NCBI GenBank assembly: GCA_005503065.1
Contig: SCOE01000006.1
Coordinates: 62,001-126,000 of the forward strand
DNA: 64,000 nt
DNA from: Comamonadaceae bacterium ALPHA2B
GTDB lineage: Bacteria > Pseudomonadota > Gammaproteobacteria > Burkholderiales > Burkholderiaceae_C
Direction: 5' to 3'
In this document: one piece after another, positions 50,426 to 59,735 of the stretch
How positions within the stretch are numbered: position 1 is the stretch's first letter
How the letters are laid out: each line of letters starts with the position of its first letter
The notes under the pieces: generated by a model
What the model was told of the DNA's origin: nothing
Seen by the model: the letters and a program-made list of their open reading frames with translations, nothing else
Database searches by the model: none
Position numbers and translations under genes: made by a program

Positions 50426-52338
50426 CAAGTCCGTACGACGCCCTCTACCGCCAGTCCGTCGAGCAGCCCGAGGCCTTCTGGGCCGAGCAGGCCCGCCTGA
50501 TCGACTGGCACCAGGCGCCCACGCAGATCCTGGACGCCAGCCGGCCGCCGTTCTGCCGCTGGTTCGTGGGCGGCCAGACCAACCTGTGCCACAACGCGGT
50601 CGACCGGCACCTGGCCGAGCGCGGCGAGCAGCCGGCACTCATCGCGATCTCGACCGAGACGGGCAGCGAGCGCAGCTACACCTTCCGCGAACTGCACGCC
50701 GAGGTGCAGCGCACGGCGGCGATGCTGCTCGAGCTGGGCGTGCGGCGCGGCGACCGCGTGCTCATCTACATGCCCATGATCGCGGAGGCCGCCTTCGCGA
50801 TGCTGGCCTGCGCGCGCATCGGCGCCATTCACTGCGTGGTGTTCGGCGGCTTCGCCAGCGGCTCGCTGGCCTCGCGCATCGAGGACGCCGAGCCCAAGGT
50901 GGTCGTCAGCGCCGACGCCGGCTCGCGCGGCGGCAAGGTGGTGCCGTACAAGCCGCTGCTGGACGAGGCGATCCGCCTGTCGGCCCACAAGCCGGCAGCG
51001 GTGCTGCTGTACGACCGGGGGCTCGCTGCTATGGAATTGATGGCTGGTCGCGACCATCTGGCGGGCGCTGAAGGCCAAAAGCATGCCCAAGCGCGGGTGC
51101 CCTGCACCTGGCTGGACGCGACGGACATCAGCTACACCATCTACACCAGCGGCACCACCGGCAGGCCCAAGGGCGTGCAGCGCGACGTCGGCGGCTACGC
51201 GGTCGCGCTGGCGGCCAGCATGCAGCACATCTTCGATGGCCGGGCGGGGGAGACGTACTTCTCCACCAGCGACATCGGCTGGGTGGTGGGCCACAGCTAC
51301 ATCGTCTACGGGCCGTTGATCGCGGGCATGGCGACGATCATGTACGAAGGCCTGCCCACCCAGGGCCTGGACCGTCAGCCCGACGGCGGCATCTGGTGGC
51401 GCCTGGTCGAGAAGTACAAGGTCACGGTGATGTTCAGCGCGCCCACGGCGGTGCGCGTGCTCAAGAAGCAGGACCCGGCGCTGCTCAGGAAATACGACCT
51501 GTCGAGCCTGCGGGCGCTGTTCCTGGCCGGCGAGCCGCTGGACGAACCCACGGCGCGCTGGATCAGCGAGGGCCTGGGCGTGCCGATCATCGACAACTAC
51601 TGGCAGACCGAATCGGGCTGGCCCATCATCACGCTGCCGGTCGGCGTGGAGCGGCGGCCGGCCAAGTTCGGCAGCCCGGGCATCGCGATGTATGGCTACA
51701 AGGTGAAGATCGTGCACGAGAGCACGGGCGAGGAGCTCACCGCGCCCAACGAGAAAGGCGTGGTCGTCATCGAGGGCCCGACGCCGCCGGGCTTCATGCA
51801 GACCGTGTGGCGCGACGACCAGCGCTTCGTCGACACCTATTGGAAGAGCATCCCGGGCCAACTGGTGTATTCGACCTTCGACTGGGGCATCCGCGACGAG
51901 GACGGCTACTACTACATCCTGGGCCGCACCGACGACGTGATCAACGTGGCCGGCCATCGCCTGGGCACGCGCGAGATCGAGGAGGCCATCTCCGGCCACG
52001 CCAACGTGGCCGAAGTCGCGGTGGTGGGCGTGGCCGACGCGCTCAAGGGCCAGGTGGCGATGGCCTTCGTGGTGCCCAGGACCGGAAACGCGGCGACCGA
52101 CAACGCCGATGCCATGAAGCTCGAGGGCGAGATCATGAAGCGGGTGGCCGACGATCTCGGCGCACTGGCGCGGCCGGCGCGCGTGCGCTTCGTGCCGGGC
52201 CTGCCCAAGACGCGCAGCGGCAAGCTGCTGCGCCGTGCGATCCAGGCCGTGTGCGAGCAGCGCGACCCGGGCGACCTCACCACGCTGGACGACCCGGCCA
52301 CGCTGCAGGCCGTGCGAGCGGCCGTCGCGGCGGGCTGA
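50422..52338 (+). CDS. prpE: Propionyl-CoA synthetase
   Basis: A 638-residue acyl-adenylate enzyme turning propionate and CoA into propionyl-CoA. The start ATG 50422 overlaps the upstream stop. The order is FCRWFVGGQTNLCHNAVDRH, the AMP-binding P-loop YTSGTTGRPKGVQRD, DNYWQTESGWPI and the C-terminal acetylated-Lys motif PKTRSGKLLRR. Residues around 202-222 (GLAAMELMAGRDHL) are encoded by an interspersed repeat element. The product would match a pathway releasing a C3 unit. Confidence 0.94.
   Translation: MTSPYDALYRQSVEQPEAFWAEQARLIDWHQAPTQILDASRPPFCRWFVGGQTNLCHNAVDRHLAERGEQPALIAISTETGSERSYTFRELHAEVQRTAAMLLELGVRRGDRVLIYMPMIAEAAFAMLACARIGAIHCVVFGGFASGSLASRIEDAEPKVVVSADAGSRGGKVVPYKPLLDEAIRLSAHKPAAVLLYDRGLAAMELMAGRDHLAGAEGQKHAQARVPCTWLDATDISYTIYTSGTTGRPKGVQRDVGGYAVALAASMQHIFDGRAGETYFSTSDIGWVVGHSYIVYGPLIAGMATIMYEGLPTQGLDRQPDGGIWWRLVEKYKVTVMFSAPTAVRVLKKQDPALLRKYDLSSLRALFLAGEPLDEPTARWISEGLGVPIIDNYWQTESGWPIITLPVGVERRPAKFGSPGIAMYGYKVKIVHESTGEELTAPNEKGVVVIEGPTPPGFMQTVWRDDQRFVDTYWKSIPGQLVYSTFDWGIRDEDGYYYILGRTDDVINVAGHRLGTREIEEAISGHANVAEVAVVGVADALKGQVAMAFVVPRTGNAATDNADAMKLEGEIMKRVADDLGALARPARVRFVPGLPKTRSGKLLRRAIQAVCEQRDPGDLTTLDDPATLQAVRAAVAAG
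51023..51080 (+). repeat. Interspersed element embedded in the prpE coding region
   Basis: GAATTGATGGCTGGTCGCGA, followed by CCATCTGGCGGGCGCTGAAG, aligns with the intergenic element at 25263-25313 with only scattered substitutions. It keeps the prpE frame open and falls between the N-terminal region and the adenylation P-loop, where synthetases vary in length. Confidence 0.6.
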
Positions 52339-53190
52339 GCCCGGGCCGGGTCATCCCGGTTGCCGTCCGGATCGACGACCTCGGCATCGGCGAGGCCATC
52401 ACGGCCACGTCCGGGTTATCGCGGGGCGGCTCTGAAAGCGTGCGGTCTGCTTTACCGGGCCGCAGGACATGCTTGGCGGTCACGACTCTCCTGAGCCACC
52501 CAACCTCGAGGTCAGCGTGGCGATGTTGATGTTCGCGCTGCCTGACGACGTGACTCATCAGTTTGACCGGGTGTCCTTGTGGACCGCGTCGAACTGCTGC
52601 AGCAGCGCGGTTGCGTTTCGATGGCGCCGTCGAAGGTGGTGCTGCGCTTCAAGCGCGATGACCTGTGTCGCTGCGAATTAGGCCCGCAAAAGTATTGAGC
52701 AAAAGGTTAGTGCGAAACCATCGCGCGTCGCCCCTCCTCTCAACGCTCCCCTGCATCCCCTCTGAGGCGCGCTCGTCTGGCATTGGCCTCAATCTCGCCA
52801 AACCTGCACAGCCCCGCGAGCCGCCTCAACTGCAAGGAAGCGTTCGTGTGATTCGCCTTCTCGGCATCGTGCAGAATCAATGGTCGCAGCGCTTCGGCTG
52901 TAAGCACATCATCGCTTTCATCTGGGACGATGAGGCAAGGACCGAGCAGCGCCCCGAAATGCTGCAGGCCTTGAGGCGCTTGCGTGGTGTCGACGACGCT
53001 AGCTTCGTCGTCCTTTTCCTGGATGCCCCAAAGCCGCGTGAAAAGGGTGGAAGTGACGCGTGGGAAAGAGGGCGACCCGGCCCGACGAGCCCCAGGACTC
53101 GAACCGTCGGCGCCGACGATGCAACATGGTGCCGAACATGAGGTCGCATGGTCCGGGCGAAGGGTTTGCGGGTCCGACGCCGCGCGGGCG
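52339..53190. other. Stretch without a supported gene
   Basis: A plus-strand frame from 52665 to 53141 is open, and its middle (IAFIWDDEARTEQRPEMLQA, then LRRLRGVDDASFVVLFLDAP) looks protein-like, but both ends are low-complexity and no start signal is visible. It may be a decayed gene. Nothing else is recognised. Confidence 0.35.
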
Positions 53191-53523
53191 TCAGGGGGTT
53201 GTGGCCTTGAGCCGACCCAGTTCTCGGCGCAACGCGATCAGATTGCGCTCGTGGCTCACGACTTCATCCTGCAGGCGGCTTCGCATTGCAGTCGCCAGTG
53301 GGTCCGCCGCAGAGGGCGTTGGCAAGCTGAGCAGGCGTCGCTTGCTCTCGAGTTCCTTGATTTCCTTGCCGAGTTCCCGTTCGAGGATCCAGAGTCGATC
53401 ACTCTCGCGCTCCCGTGCCCCGACGTCCTCGGTGGCGCGCGACGGAGCGGCGCCGCCCGATGCCGAGCGGGCGCTGCCAGCAGACGACGGCATCACGGCG
53501 TCAGCACGGGCGGCACGTACCAA
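53191..53523 (-). CDS. Small helical hypothetical protein
   Basis: A protein of up to 110 residues. Residues about 35-108 form strongly charged helices (LERELGKEIKELESKRRLLS, then RLQDEVVSHERNLIALRREL) consistent with a coiled-coil hairpin. The first 30 residues are low-complexity and the start is uncertain. No family recognised and no neighbours in the same direction. Confidence 0.4.
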   Translation of the reverse strand: MVRAARADAVMPSSAGSARSASGGAAPSRATEDVGARERESDRLWILERELGKEIKELESKRRLLSLPTPSAADPLATAMRSRLQDEVVSHERNLIALRRELGRLKATTP

Positions 53524-54519
53524 CAGGCTCGCTGACCATTCGCAGAGGAGCAGCCGATCCCGAAGCGCCTATGGAGAGATGCGTCTTACGCGCGCTCGCT
53601 GCCGTCGAGATCGCCGCAGAAGTGCGCCTTTCCAGACCGCCTGTCGTTTACCGCAGGGCGAAGCAGGGGAGCGGGGCGCGTCGCGAGCTCACCGTTCCGA
53701 GCGGCGGTAGCGGCTATCTTCCTCTCTTTGCAATCGTGGGGCAGCCAAGGCGGTGGTGCTCACCGTGCAGCGCCAAGTGGAGCAGGACGAGCACTGAGGG
53801 ATCCCCTGCACGTGGTCCGAGCTATCGCAGCCAACTGCACCATTGCAGCTCACCAGGGCAAGAGCTGGCTCCCCGACCCGGCAGAGACCGTTTTGCTTCT
53901 CCGCTTCCGAGCTTGCGGCCCCTTCTCTTGCCTCAATCTGCCGCACCGTCCATAAGGAGCCACCAACAGGTAGAAGCAAAGAGGGATGGCAGATCGGCGT
54001 GCAGGTGAGGCACCAGCGCCGGAATCCTGCAGACACCTTCCGTGTCTCTCGTTCCATGCTTTCTTGCATCGAGAACGGCCTCCCGCGCCCAGCCTTCCTG
54101 AGGCGGCGCACGGCGCCAAGCAGGCTGCTGCAGATGAAGGCGTTTTGTCGCGTCGCGCTTCGCGTCCCTGCGGTGACGCAACGCAGTGCATTTGCAGCCG
54201 CGGGCGGCGTTTTTCAGATGCTGAATGTTTAGGTGAATCGGCATGCGCGTGGGTTGGCTCTCGCGACGCACTGGCTCTGTCCGCGATCGCGGTCCGCTTT
54301 GAGCCGGTCAGTCCATGCCATCTCGCCTGCGGCCTCGTGGCGGGGTGAAAGACAGTGAAGGGCGGGGGAGGGCTTGCCTGTGAGCCCTGACGCTACCCCA
54401 TCGTTCTCGAGTTCAAGGCCCTGCGTTGATGTCGGTACGTGTCGCCGCGTGTCATTGCTGCGCCATGCACTGCGCAATGGCGGCGCTAGGGGTTTGTCCC
54501 AACCGCACCGCCGTGTCTC
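53524..54519. other. Non-coding or decayed stretch
   Basis: Reading frames on both strands are short and of irregular composition. I find no gene, RNA or repeat that I can support. Confidence 0.4.
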
Positions 54520-54543
54520 GTTGTCAAAATTTATACTAACAAC
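54520..54543 (+). promoter_or_regulatory. AT-rich promoter/operator candidate of the sugar-acid operon
   Basis: GTTGT (54520-54524) and ACAAC (54539-54543) flank an AT-rich centre containing TATACT (54532-54537), a good -10 hexamer. The stretch is the only AT-rich interval upstream of the SDR-IclR operon and may hold the IclR binding site. Confidence 0.3.
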
Positions 54544-54585
54544 AAATGTTCGCATTCCGATCAATTTTAACTTGGAGTTCACAGC

Positions 54586-55338
54586 TTGGCTGAGGGCGAC
54601 TTTCATGAATCCATCGTCGTAGTGACCGGCGGCGCTGCGGGCATCGGTCGTGCCGTGGCACAAGCGTTCGTCGCCCAGGGCGCGACGGTTGGAGTTATTG
54701 ACCGGGCCGCTGCGCCTTCGCCAGGTACCTTTGCCCTGATTGCCGACGTCCGAGACGATGCCGAAATTGCGGCCTGCATCGATCGCTTTGCAACTATGCA
54801 CGGGCGGCTTGATGTACTGGTTGCGAATGCTGGCGTGAGTTATCCCGCCACGGTCGAGGACGGTCCGCTGGAGGACTGGAAGAACATTCTCGACATCAAT
54901 GTCCTGGGCTACGTACGCGCAATCCGCGCCGCGCTGCCGCATCTGCGTCGCTCGTCTCACGCGTCGATCGTCAACATGTCGTCCTGCACGGCGGGTACCG
55001 GACTGAGGCGGCGCGTGCTGTATTCCGCAACCAAGGGTGCCATCGAGGCGATGACGCGTGCCCTGGCCGCGGATCTGGTGCATGAAGGCATCCGGGTCAA
55101 CTGCGTGAGTCCGGGCACTGTCGACACGCCGCTGATCGCGAAGCTTGTCGCCGAGGCCCCGGACCCCGAGCACCAGCGGAAGGTCTACATGGACCGTCAG
55201 CCCACGGGCTTCATGGTCGAGCCCGAAGAAGTAGCACGCGCCGTGCTGTACCTCGCACACCCGCTCGCCCGCTCGACCGTCGGATCGGTGCTCACGGTGG
55301 ACGGTGGGATGGCATCCTTGAGGCTCTTCAACTCATGA
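54586..55338 (+). CDS. Short-chain dehydrogenase of the sugar-acid operon
   Basis: A 250-residue SDR from TTG 54586, with TTGGAG about ten bases upstream; no ATG or GTG fits the conserved start. It has TGGAAGIGRAVA (cofactor loop), VANAGVSYPA, NMSSCTAG, YSATKGA and PGTVDTPL. Asp in the acidic position (VIDRAA) favours NAD. It overlaps the IclR gene by four bases and probably oxidises a sugar or sugar acid. Confidence 0.85.
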   Translation: MAEGDFHESIVVVTGGAAGIGRAVAQAFVAQGATVGVIDRAAAPSPGTFALIADVRDDAEIAACIDRFATMHGRLDVLVANAGVSYPATVEDGPLEDWKNILDINVLGYVRAIRAALPHLRRSSHASIVNMSSCTAGTGLRRRVLYSATKGAIEAMTRALAADLVHEGIRVNCVSPGTVDTPLIAKLVAEAPDPEHQRKVYMDRQPTGFMVEPEEVARAVLYLAHPLARSTVGSVLTVDGGMASLRLFNS

Positions 55339-56213
55339 ACGGGTCCTTCATGTCGGAAACCGGCGCCCCGGAGCGCGGCGGACGTGCGCCTGGTGAAAAG
55401 GCGACCCACGCGGACAACCCGAAGAACGTCGTCAATTCGGTGGTCAAGGCATTCGGCGTCTTGCAAGCGTTCTCCGCAGCGCGTCCGGCGCTCACGATCA
55501 CCGAGATCTCCGAGGCCGCCGGCATCGACCGGGGAACCGGCTTCCGGTTGATCCACACCCTGGTTGCCCTGGGTTATCTCCGTCCGGTTCATCCCAAGCG
55601 CTTCAGGCTGACGGTCAAATGCATGGAACTGGGATTCGTCGCCCTGAGTTCCCAGGAGACCTACGCGGAAGCGCATCCCCTGCTGTCTGCCTGCGTGCCG
55701 GAGCTGTGCGACGCAGCGTCCTTGGGCAGCCTGGAAGGTGCAGATGTCGTCTATATCGCGCGCGCCGAACAGGGTCTGGATCGCTACAACATCGACCGCC
55801 GCCCCGGCCGCCGGGTTCGCGCCTACGGTGCCGCCCTTGGCCACGTCATCTTGGCCTACTTGCCGCGCGCGCAGCAGATCGAGGTGCTGGAGAGCGCGGA
55901 GCGCGTCAAGCTTTCCGAGCGGACGTTGACGGACATCGACGCCTTGCTCGCCAGGTTCGACACCGTCCGGCAGCAGGGGTACGCGGTGTCGGATGGCGAG
56001 AACGCTTTCGGACTGCGAACGCTTGCCGTACCTATCCTCGACGACAACGGTGATCCATTGGCCGGCATCAGTTTCACCGTCCAGGCGCAGCGCATGTCGG
56101 TCGACTCGATGGTCGCCTCGATCCTTCCGCGCGCCACGCAGATCGCAGCCGAAATCAGGCAGGCCGCCAGCATCCGCGCCCGCACCCGCTCACAACCCCC
56201 AGGACCACGATGA
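55335..56213 (+). CDS. IclR-family transcriptional regulator
   Basis: A 292-residue regulator with an N-terminal winged helix (VVKAFGVLQAFSAARPALTI, TEISEAAGIDRGTGFRLIHT) and a C-terminal effector domain (about 110-280; GADVVYIARAEQG, GRRVRAYGAALGHVILAYLP, AVPILDDNGDPLAGISFTVQ). It lies inside the operon it most likely controls and overlaps the genes on both sides (ATGA). The ligand is probably a pathway sugar acid. Confidence 0.92.
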   Translation: MNGSFMSETGAPERGGRAPGEKATHADNPKNVVNSVVKAFGVLQAFSAARPALTITEISEAAGIDRGTGFRLIHTLVALGYLRPVHPKRFRLTVKCMELGFVALSSQETYAEAHPLLSACVPELCDAASLGSLEGADVVYIARAEQGLDRYNIDRRPGRRVRAYGAALGHVILAYLPRAQQIEVLESAERVKLSERTLTDIDALLARFDTVRQQGYAVSDGENAFGLRTLAVPILDDNGDPLAGISFTVQAQRMSVDSMVASILPRATQIAAEIRQAASIRARTRSQPPGPR

Positions 56214-56974
56214 TCGCGAAGCAGAACGTTTTCAAACATGCACTCAAGGAGCGCCAGCAGATCGGCATGTTCTCCACCTTGGGCAGCACGACCCTTCTCG
56301 AACTGCTGGCCGGATGTGGCTTCGACTGGATCCTGATCGATACCGAGCATTCTGCGAACGATCTCCCCGAGGTGGTCGCTCAGCTCCAGGTCCTGCGCGG
56401 AACAACCGTGAGTCCCATCGTGCGGCCGGCGTGGTCCGACATGATTGCCGTCAAGCGAATTCTGGACGCCGGGGCACAGACGCTGCTCTTCCCCTCCATC
56501 AGCAATGCCGAAGAAGCGCGGCACGCGGTCAGCTTCACGCGTTATCCGCCGCACGGCGTTCGAGGCGTGTCCGGCAGTTCGCGCGCGGCTTCCTATGGGC
56601 AGCATCCGGACTACCTGCGTACCGCCCAGGATGAACTCTGCGTCATCGTCCAGATTGAAACCGTGGAGGGCCTGGAGAACATCGAAAACATTGCCGCCGT
56701 CGAAGGGGTCGATGCGGTGTTCATCGGCCCGGCGGATCTCTCCGCGGCCATGGGCCACCTCGGCAACGGGCAGCACCCGGATGTGCAGGCCGCTGTCGAC
56801 CAGGGCTTTGCCCGTCTTCGAAAGTTGGGCAAGCCTGCAGGCTATCTCACCCTGAACGAGGCCGAGGCCGCCCGCCGCATTGCCGAAGGGGTCGAGTTCG
56901 TGGGCGTGGCGACGGACACATCGGTGATCAACCGCGGCGCGAAGTCGCTGCTTCAGGGTCTGCTCAAGCGCTGA
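56210..56974 (+). CDS. HpcH/HpaI-type class II aldolase
   Basis: A 254-residue metal-dependent aldolase of the 4-hydroxy-2-oxoacid family. The catalytic His is in DTEHSAND, the substrate Arg in VRPAWSD, the metal-binding Glu in QIETVEGLENI and Asp in FIGPADLSAAMGH; all are present. It would split or form a 2-keto-hydroxy acid, giving pyruvate or glyoxylate-type products. It is co-transcribed with IclR and the lactonase gene. Confidence 0.92.
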   Translation: MIAKQNVFKHALKERQQIGMFSTLGSTTLLELLAGCGFDWILIDTEHSANDLPEVVAQLQVLRGTTVSPIVRPAWSDMIAVKRILDAGAQTLLFPSISNAEEARHAVSFTRYPPHGVRGVSGSSRAASYGQHPDYLRTAQDELCVIVQIETVEGLENIENIAAVEGVDAVFIGPADLSAAMGHLGNGQHPDVQAAVDQGFARLRKLGKPAGYLTLNEAEAARRIAEGVEFVGVATDTSVINRGAKSLLQGLLKR

Positions 56975-56994
56975 CCCACGACGGAGACAAAGTG

Positions 56995-57924
56995 ATGTGG
57001 CAGCCCTGCGCACGCTATCCGGATCCGGCTGTCGAGGTCCTCGATGCCCGGTTCGAGCGATACCGGATCTTGCTCGCCGGTGTCGAGCGCCTGGCAACAG
57101 GCTTTCGGTGGACGGAGGGACCGGCCTGGTTCGGCGATGCCCGGCAACTGATCTTCAGCGACATTCCCAACAACCGGATCATGCGCTGGGATGAAGAGAC
57201 GGGCGCCGTTTCGGTGTTCAGGAAGCCCTCGAACAATGCCAATGGGAACACGCGTGACCGACAGGGGCGCCTTGTCAGCTGCGAGCACGCCACGCGGCGC
57301 GTCACGCGCACCGAATACGACGGCCGCATCACGGTGCTGGCCGACAGCTTCGAAGGCCAGCGACTGAACTCCCCCAACGACGTGGTCGTCAAGTCGGATG
57401 GCAGCGTGTGGTTCACCGACCCCGCATTCGGATTGAACGACTACGAGGGATTCCGTGACTCGCCCGGCCTGCCGACGCATCTCTACCGCATCGACGGAGA
57501 GACCGGAGCACTGACGGTGGCGGCGGCCGACATCCGGTCGCCCAACGGGCTGGCCTTTTCGCCGGACGAGTCGTACCTGTATGTCGTGCAGAGCAGGGCG
57601 ACTCCCCATCGCAACATCGTTCGCTTCGACCTTTCGCCGGACGGCAAGGTCCTCGGGCCGAGTCGGGTGCTCATCGACTGCGGTCCAGGAATCCCCGACG
57701 GCATCCGGTGCGATGAAGACGGAAACCTCTGGTGTGGCTGGGGCATGACGCCCGAGTTGGACGGTGTCAGGGTCTTCGACCCGGAGGGCATCGCCCTCGG
57801 ACACATCCACTTGCCCGAGCGCTGCGCCAACCTCTGTTTCGGAGGTGCGAACAGGAACCGGCTCTTCATGGCCGGCAGCCAGTCGCTCTACGCGTTGTAC
57901 GTCAATACCCGCGGCGCACTTTAG
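56995..57924 (+). CDS. SMP-30/gluconolactonase family protein
   Basis: A 309-residue beta-propeller lactonase that opens sugar lactones. GGAGAC precedes ATG 56995. It shows the family pattern LATGFRWTEGPAWFGDARQL (metal-binding Glu), LNSPNDVVVKSDGSVWFTDP (Asn) and DGIRCDEDGNLWCGWG (Asp). It gives the acid form of a sugar lactone to later steps and fits an SDR-then-lactonase order. Confidence 0.9.
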   Translation: MWQPCARYPDPAVEVLDARFERYRILLAGVERLATGFRWTEGPAWFGDARQLIFSDIPNNRIMRWDEETGAVSVFRKPSNNANGNTRDRQGRLVSCEHATRRVTRTEYDGRITVLADSFEGQRLNSPNDVVVKSDGSVWFTDPAFGLNDYEGFRDSPGLPTHLYRIDGETGALTVAAADIRSPNGLAFSPDESYLYVVQSRATPHRNIVRFDLSPDGKVLGPSRVLIDCGPGIPDGIRCDEDGNLWCGWGMTPELDGVRVFDPEGIALGHIHLPERCANLCFGGANRNRLFMAGSQSLYALYVNTRGAL

Positions 57925-57950
57925 GCGCCGCAAACTTCAGGAGATCGCGC

Positions 57951-58610
57951 ATGGGTGCGAGGATTGCGTTCGTTCATACGGTCGGCTTCCTGGCCGACGA
58001 GTTCCGCAAGCTGATGGGTGAGCAGATGCCCGATGCGGACCCGTTTCACGTCCTCAACGAGAGCCTGCTGCAGGACCTGCTGCGTGGCGCCGAGCCGGCG
58101 AATGTCTACCGCCGTGTCGTCGATCAGGTGCTGCTTGCGGCCGATGCTGGGGCCGACATCGTCGTCATGACGTGCTCGTCCACCTCCCCCGGCGTGGACA
58201 TCGCAAGAAAGATGACCTCCAAGCCGATCCTCAAGATCGACGACCCCATGATGGCGCGGGCTGTCGTGCAAGGCTCGCGGATCGGGCTGCTGTGCACCGC
58301 GACGAGCACGTTGGCCCCCAGCACGGCGCTCTTGCAAGCCCACGCGGCCATGCAGGGACGAGAGATCTCCGTCGTGCCAGCGGTCAACGCAGATGCCTAC
58401 CAGGCCCTCATGGCGGGCGATCGCCAGACGCACGACCGCCTGGTGCTGGAGTCTGCCATCGCACTCGGCGCACAGGTCGACGTGCTGGTGCTGGCGCAGG
58501 CCTCCCTGGCGCATCTGCAGACACCCATCTCGGGCCGCGTCTCCGTACCGGTGCTTGCGAGTCCTTCCTTGCTGATGGAGGAATTGAAGCATCGAGCCCA
58601 GACCCCTTGA
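57951..58610 (+). CDS. Asp/Glu racemase-superfamily protein with one catalytic Cys
   Basis: A 219-residue protein with GGAGA ahead of ATG 57951. The N-terminal catalytic region MTCSSTSPGVD keeps its Cys, but the second site reads VLVLAQASLAHLQ where two-base racemases have a second Cys. This favours a one-base chemistry as in arylmalonate decarboxylase, or another isomerase/decarboxylase role, over true racemisation. It is probably cytoplasmic and belongs to the sugar-acid operon. Confidence 0.75.
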   Translation: MGARIAFVHTVGFLADEFRKLMGEQMPDADPFHVLNESLLQDLLRGAEPANVYRRVVDQVLLAADAGADIVVMTCSSTSPGVDIARKMTSKPILKIDDPMMARAVVQGSRIGLLCTATSTLAPSTALLQAHAAMQGREISVVPAVNADAYQALMAGDRQTHDRLVLESAIALGAQVDVLVLAQASLAHLQTPISGRVSVPVLASPSLLMEELKHRAQTP

Positions 58611-58662
58611 TTCATCGCCTTCCGACACAGCAAACCACCCATCGAACTACCAGGAGACAACC

Positions 58663-59655
58663 ATGCAATATCAATCCAGAAGGTCCTTCATCGCCAACGC
58701 CGCAATGGCCCTCGTTGCAGGCGCTGGCGCAGCTTCCACCCATCCGGTCTTTGCACAGAATGCGACGCACCTGCCGGAAGGCGTGGTGAACTTCATCCTT
58801 CCGGTGGCGCCCGGCGGGGGCACGGATCTGACCTTCCGCGCCCTCACCGAAGCGACCAAGGGCCACCTGAACCGCACCATCATCGTCCTGAACCAGCCGG
58901 GTGCAGGCAATGCGGTGGGCCTGACCAGCGCCGCCTCGAAGCCCGCGAACGGTCTGTGGCTGGTGTCTTACACATCCGAAATCTTCACGCTGCCCATCTT
59001 CCAGCCCGTCAAGTTCTCGGCCAAGGATTTCAAGCCGGTCATTCTGGTCAATGAGGATCCTGCGTGCCTCATCGTGCCGGCGGATTCCAAGCTGAACACG
59101 ATCGAGGCCTTCGTCGCCGCCGCCAAGGCCAAGCCCGGTGCCCTCACCGTCGGGAACTCGGGCTTCGGCAACATCTGGCACATCTCGGCGGCGGCCTTTG
59201 CCGACAAGGCGGGCATCTCCGTTCTCCAGGTCCCGTACAGCGGCGCAGCGCCGACCGTTCAAGCCATCTTGAGCTCTCAGATCGACGCGATGGTGGCAAG
59301 CCCTCCGGAAGTCGCTTCGTACGTCGAGGGCGGCAAGATGAAGATTCTGGCTGTCATGGCCGACAAGCGCAGCGCGGCCTTTCCCAATGTGCCCACCCTC
59401 AAGGAGAAGGGCATCGACGTGGTCATCGGAACGTGGCGCGGCATCGGCGTGCCGGCCGGAACGCCCGATGCGGCGGTGAAGGAGTTGCATGACGCCTTCG
59501 CGAAGGGCATGCAGGAGCGTTCGTTCATCGATTTCATGAACAGCCGGGGGCTTGCCATCCACTACATGCCCACGCAACAGTTCGCAGACTTTGCCGCGCG
59601 TGAGAAGCCTGGCTTCGAAGCGCTCGCCACGCAGATCCAGAAGACCAAGCAATAG
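58663..59655 (+). CDS. TctC/Bug-family periplasmic binding protein
   Basis: A 330-residue receptor with a signal peptide (RRSFIANAAMALVAGAGAAS, cleavage after VFAQ); the RRSF head may be a Tat signal. The mature protein has LPVAPGGGTDLTFRALTEAT, LNQPGAGNAVGLTSAASKP and a C-terminal lobe with NSRGLAIHYMPTQQF. No tctA or tctB genes are seen in the window. It should capture the carboxylated substrate of this operon. Confidence 0.92.
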   Translation: MQYQSRRSFIANAAMALVAGAGAASTHPVFAQNATHLPEGVVNFILPVAPGGGTDLTFRALTEATKGHLNRTIIVLNQPGAGNAVGLTSAASKPANGLWLVSYTSEIFTLPIFQPVKFSAKDFKPVILVNEDPACLIVPADSKLNTIEAFVAAAKAKPGALTVGNSGFGNIWHISAAAFADKAGISVLQVPYSGAAPTVQAILSSQIDAMVASPPEVASYVEGGKMKILAVMADKRSAAFPNVPTLKEKGIDVVIGTWRGIGVPAGTPDAAVKELHDAFAKGMQERSFIDFMNSRGLAIHYMPTQQFADFAAREKPGFEALATQIQKTKQ

Positions 59656-59735
59656 CCCGAGCGCCAGGCGATTCCGATGTCCCTTCTTGCGGATGTCTGC
59701 CCGGTGGCTTCTGGCGGCCCTTCACACCATCTTGT

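Noticed and set aside
53085-53110. tRNA T-arm-like sequence on the minus strand (GGTTCGAGTCC)
   Set aside because: The flanking bases do not form a 5-bp T stem and no acceptor or anticodon arm is present.
53524-54519. Several short frames on both strands
   Set aside because: All have irregular, Arg/Ser/Pro-rich composition, no ribosome binding sites and mutual overlap.
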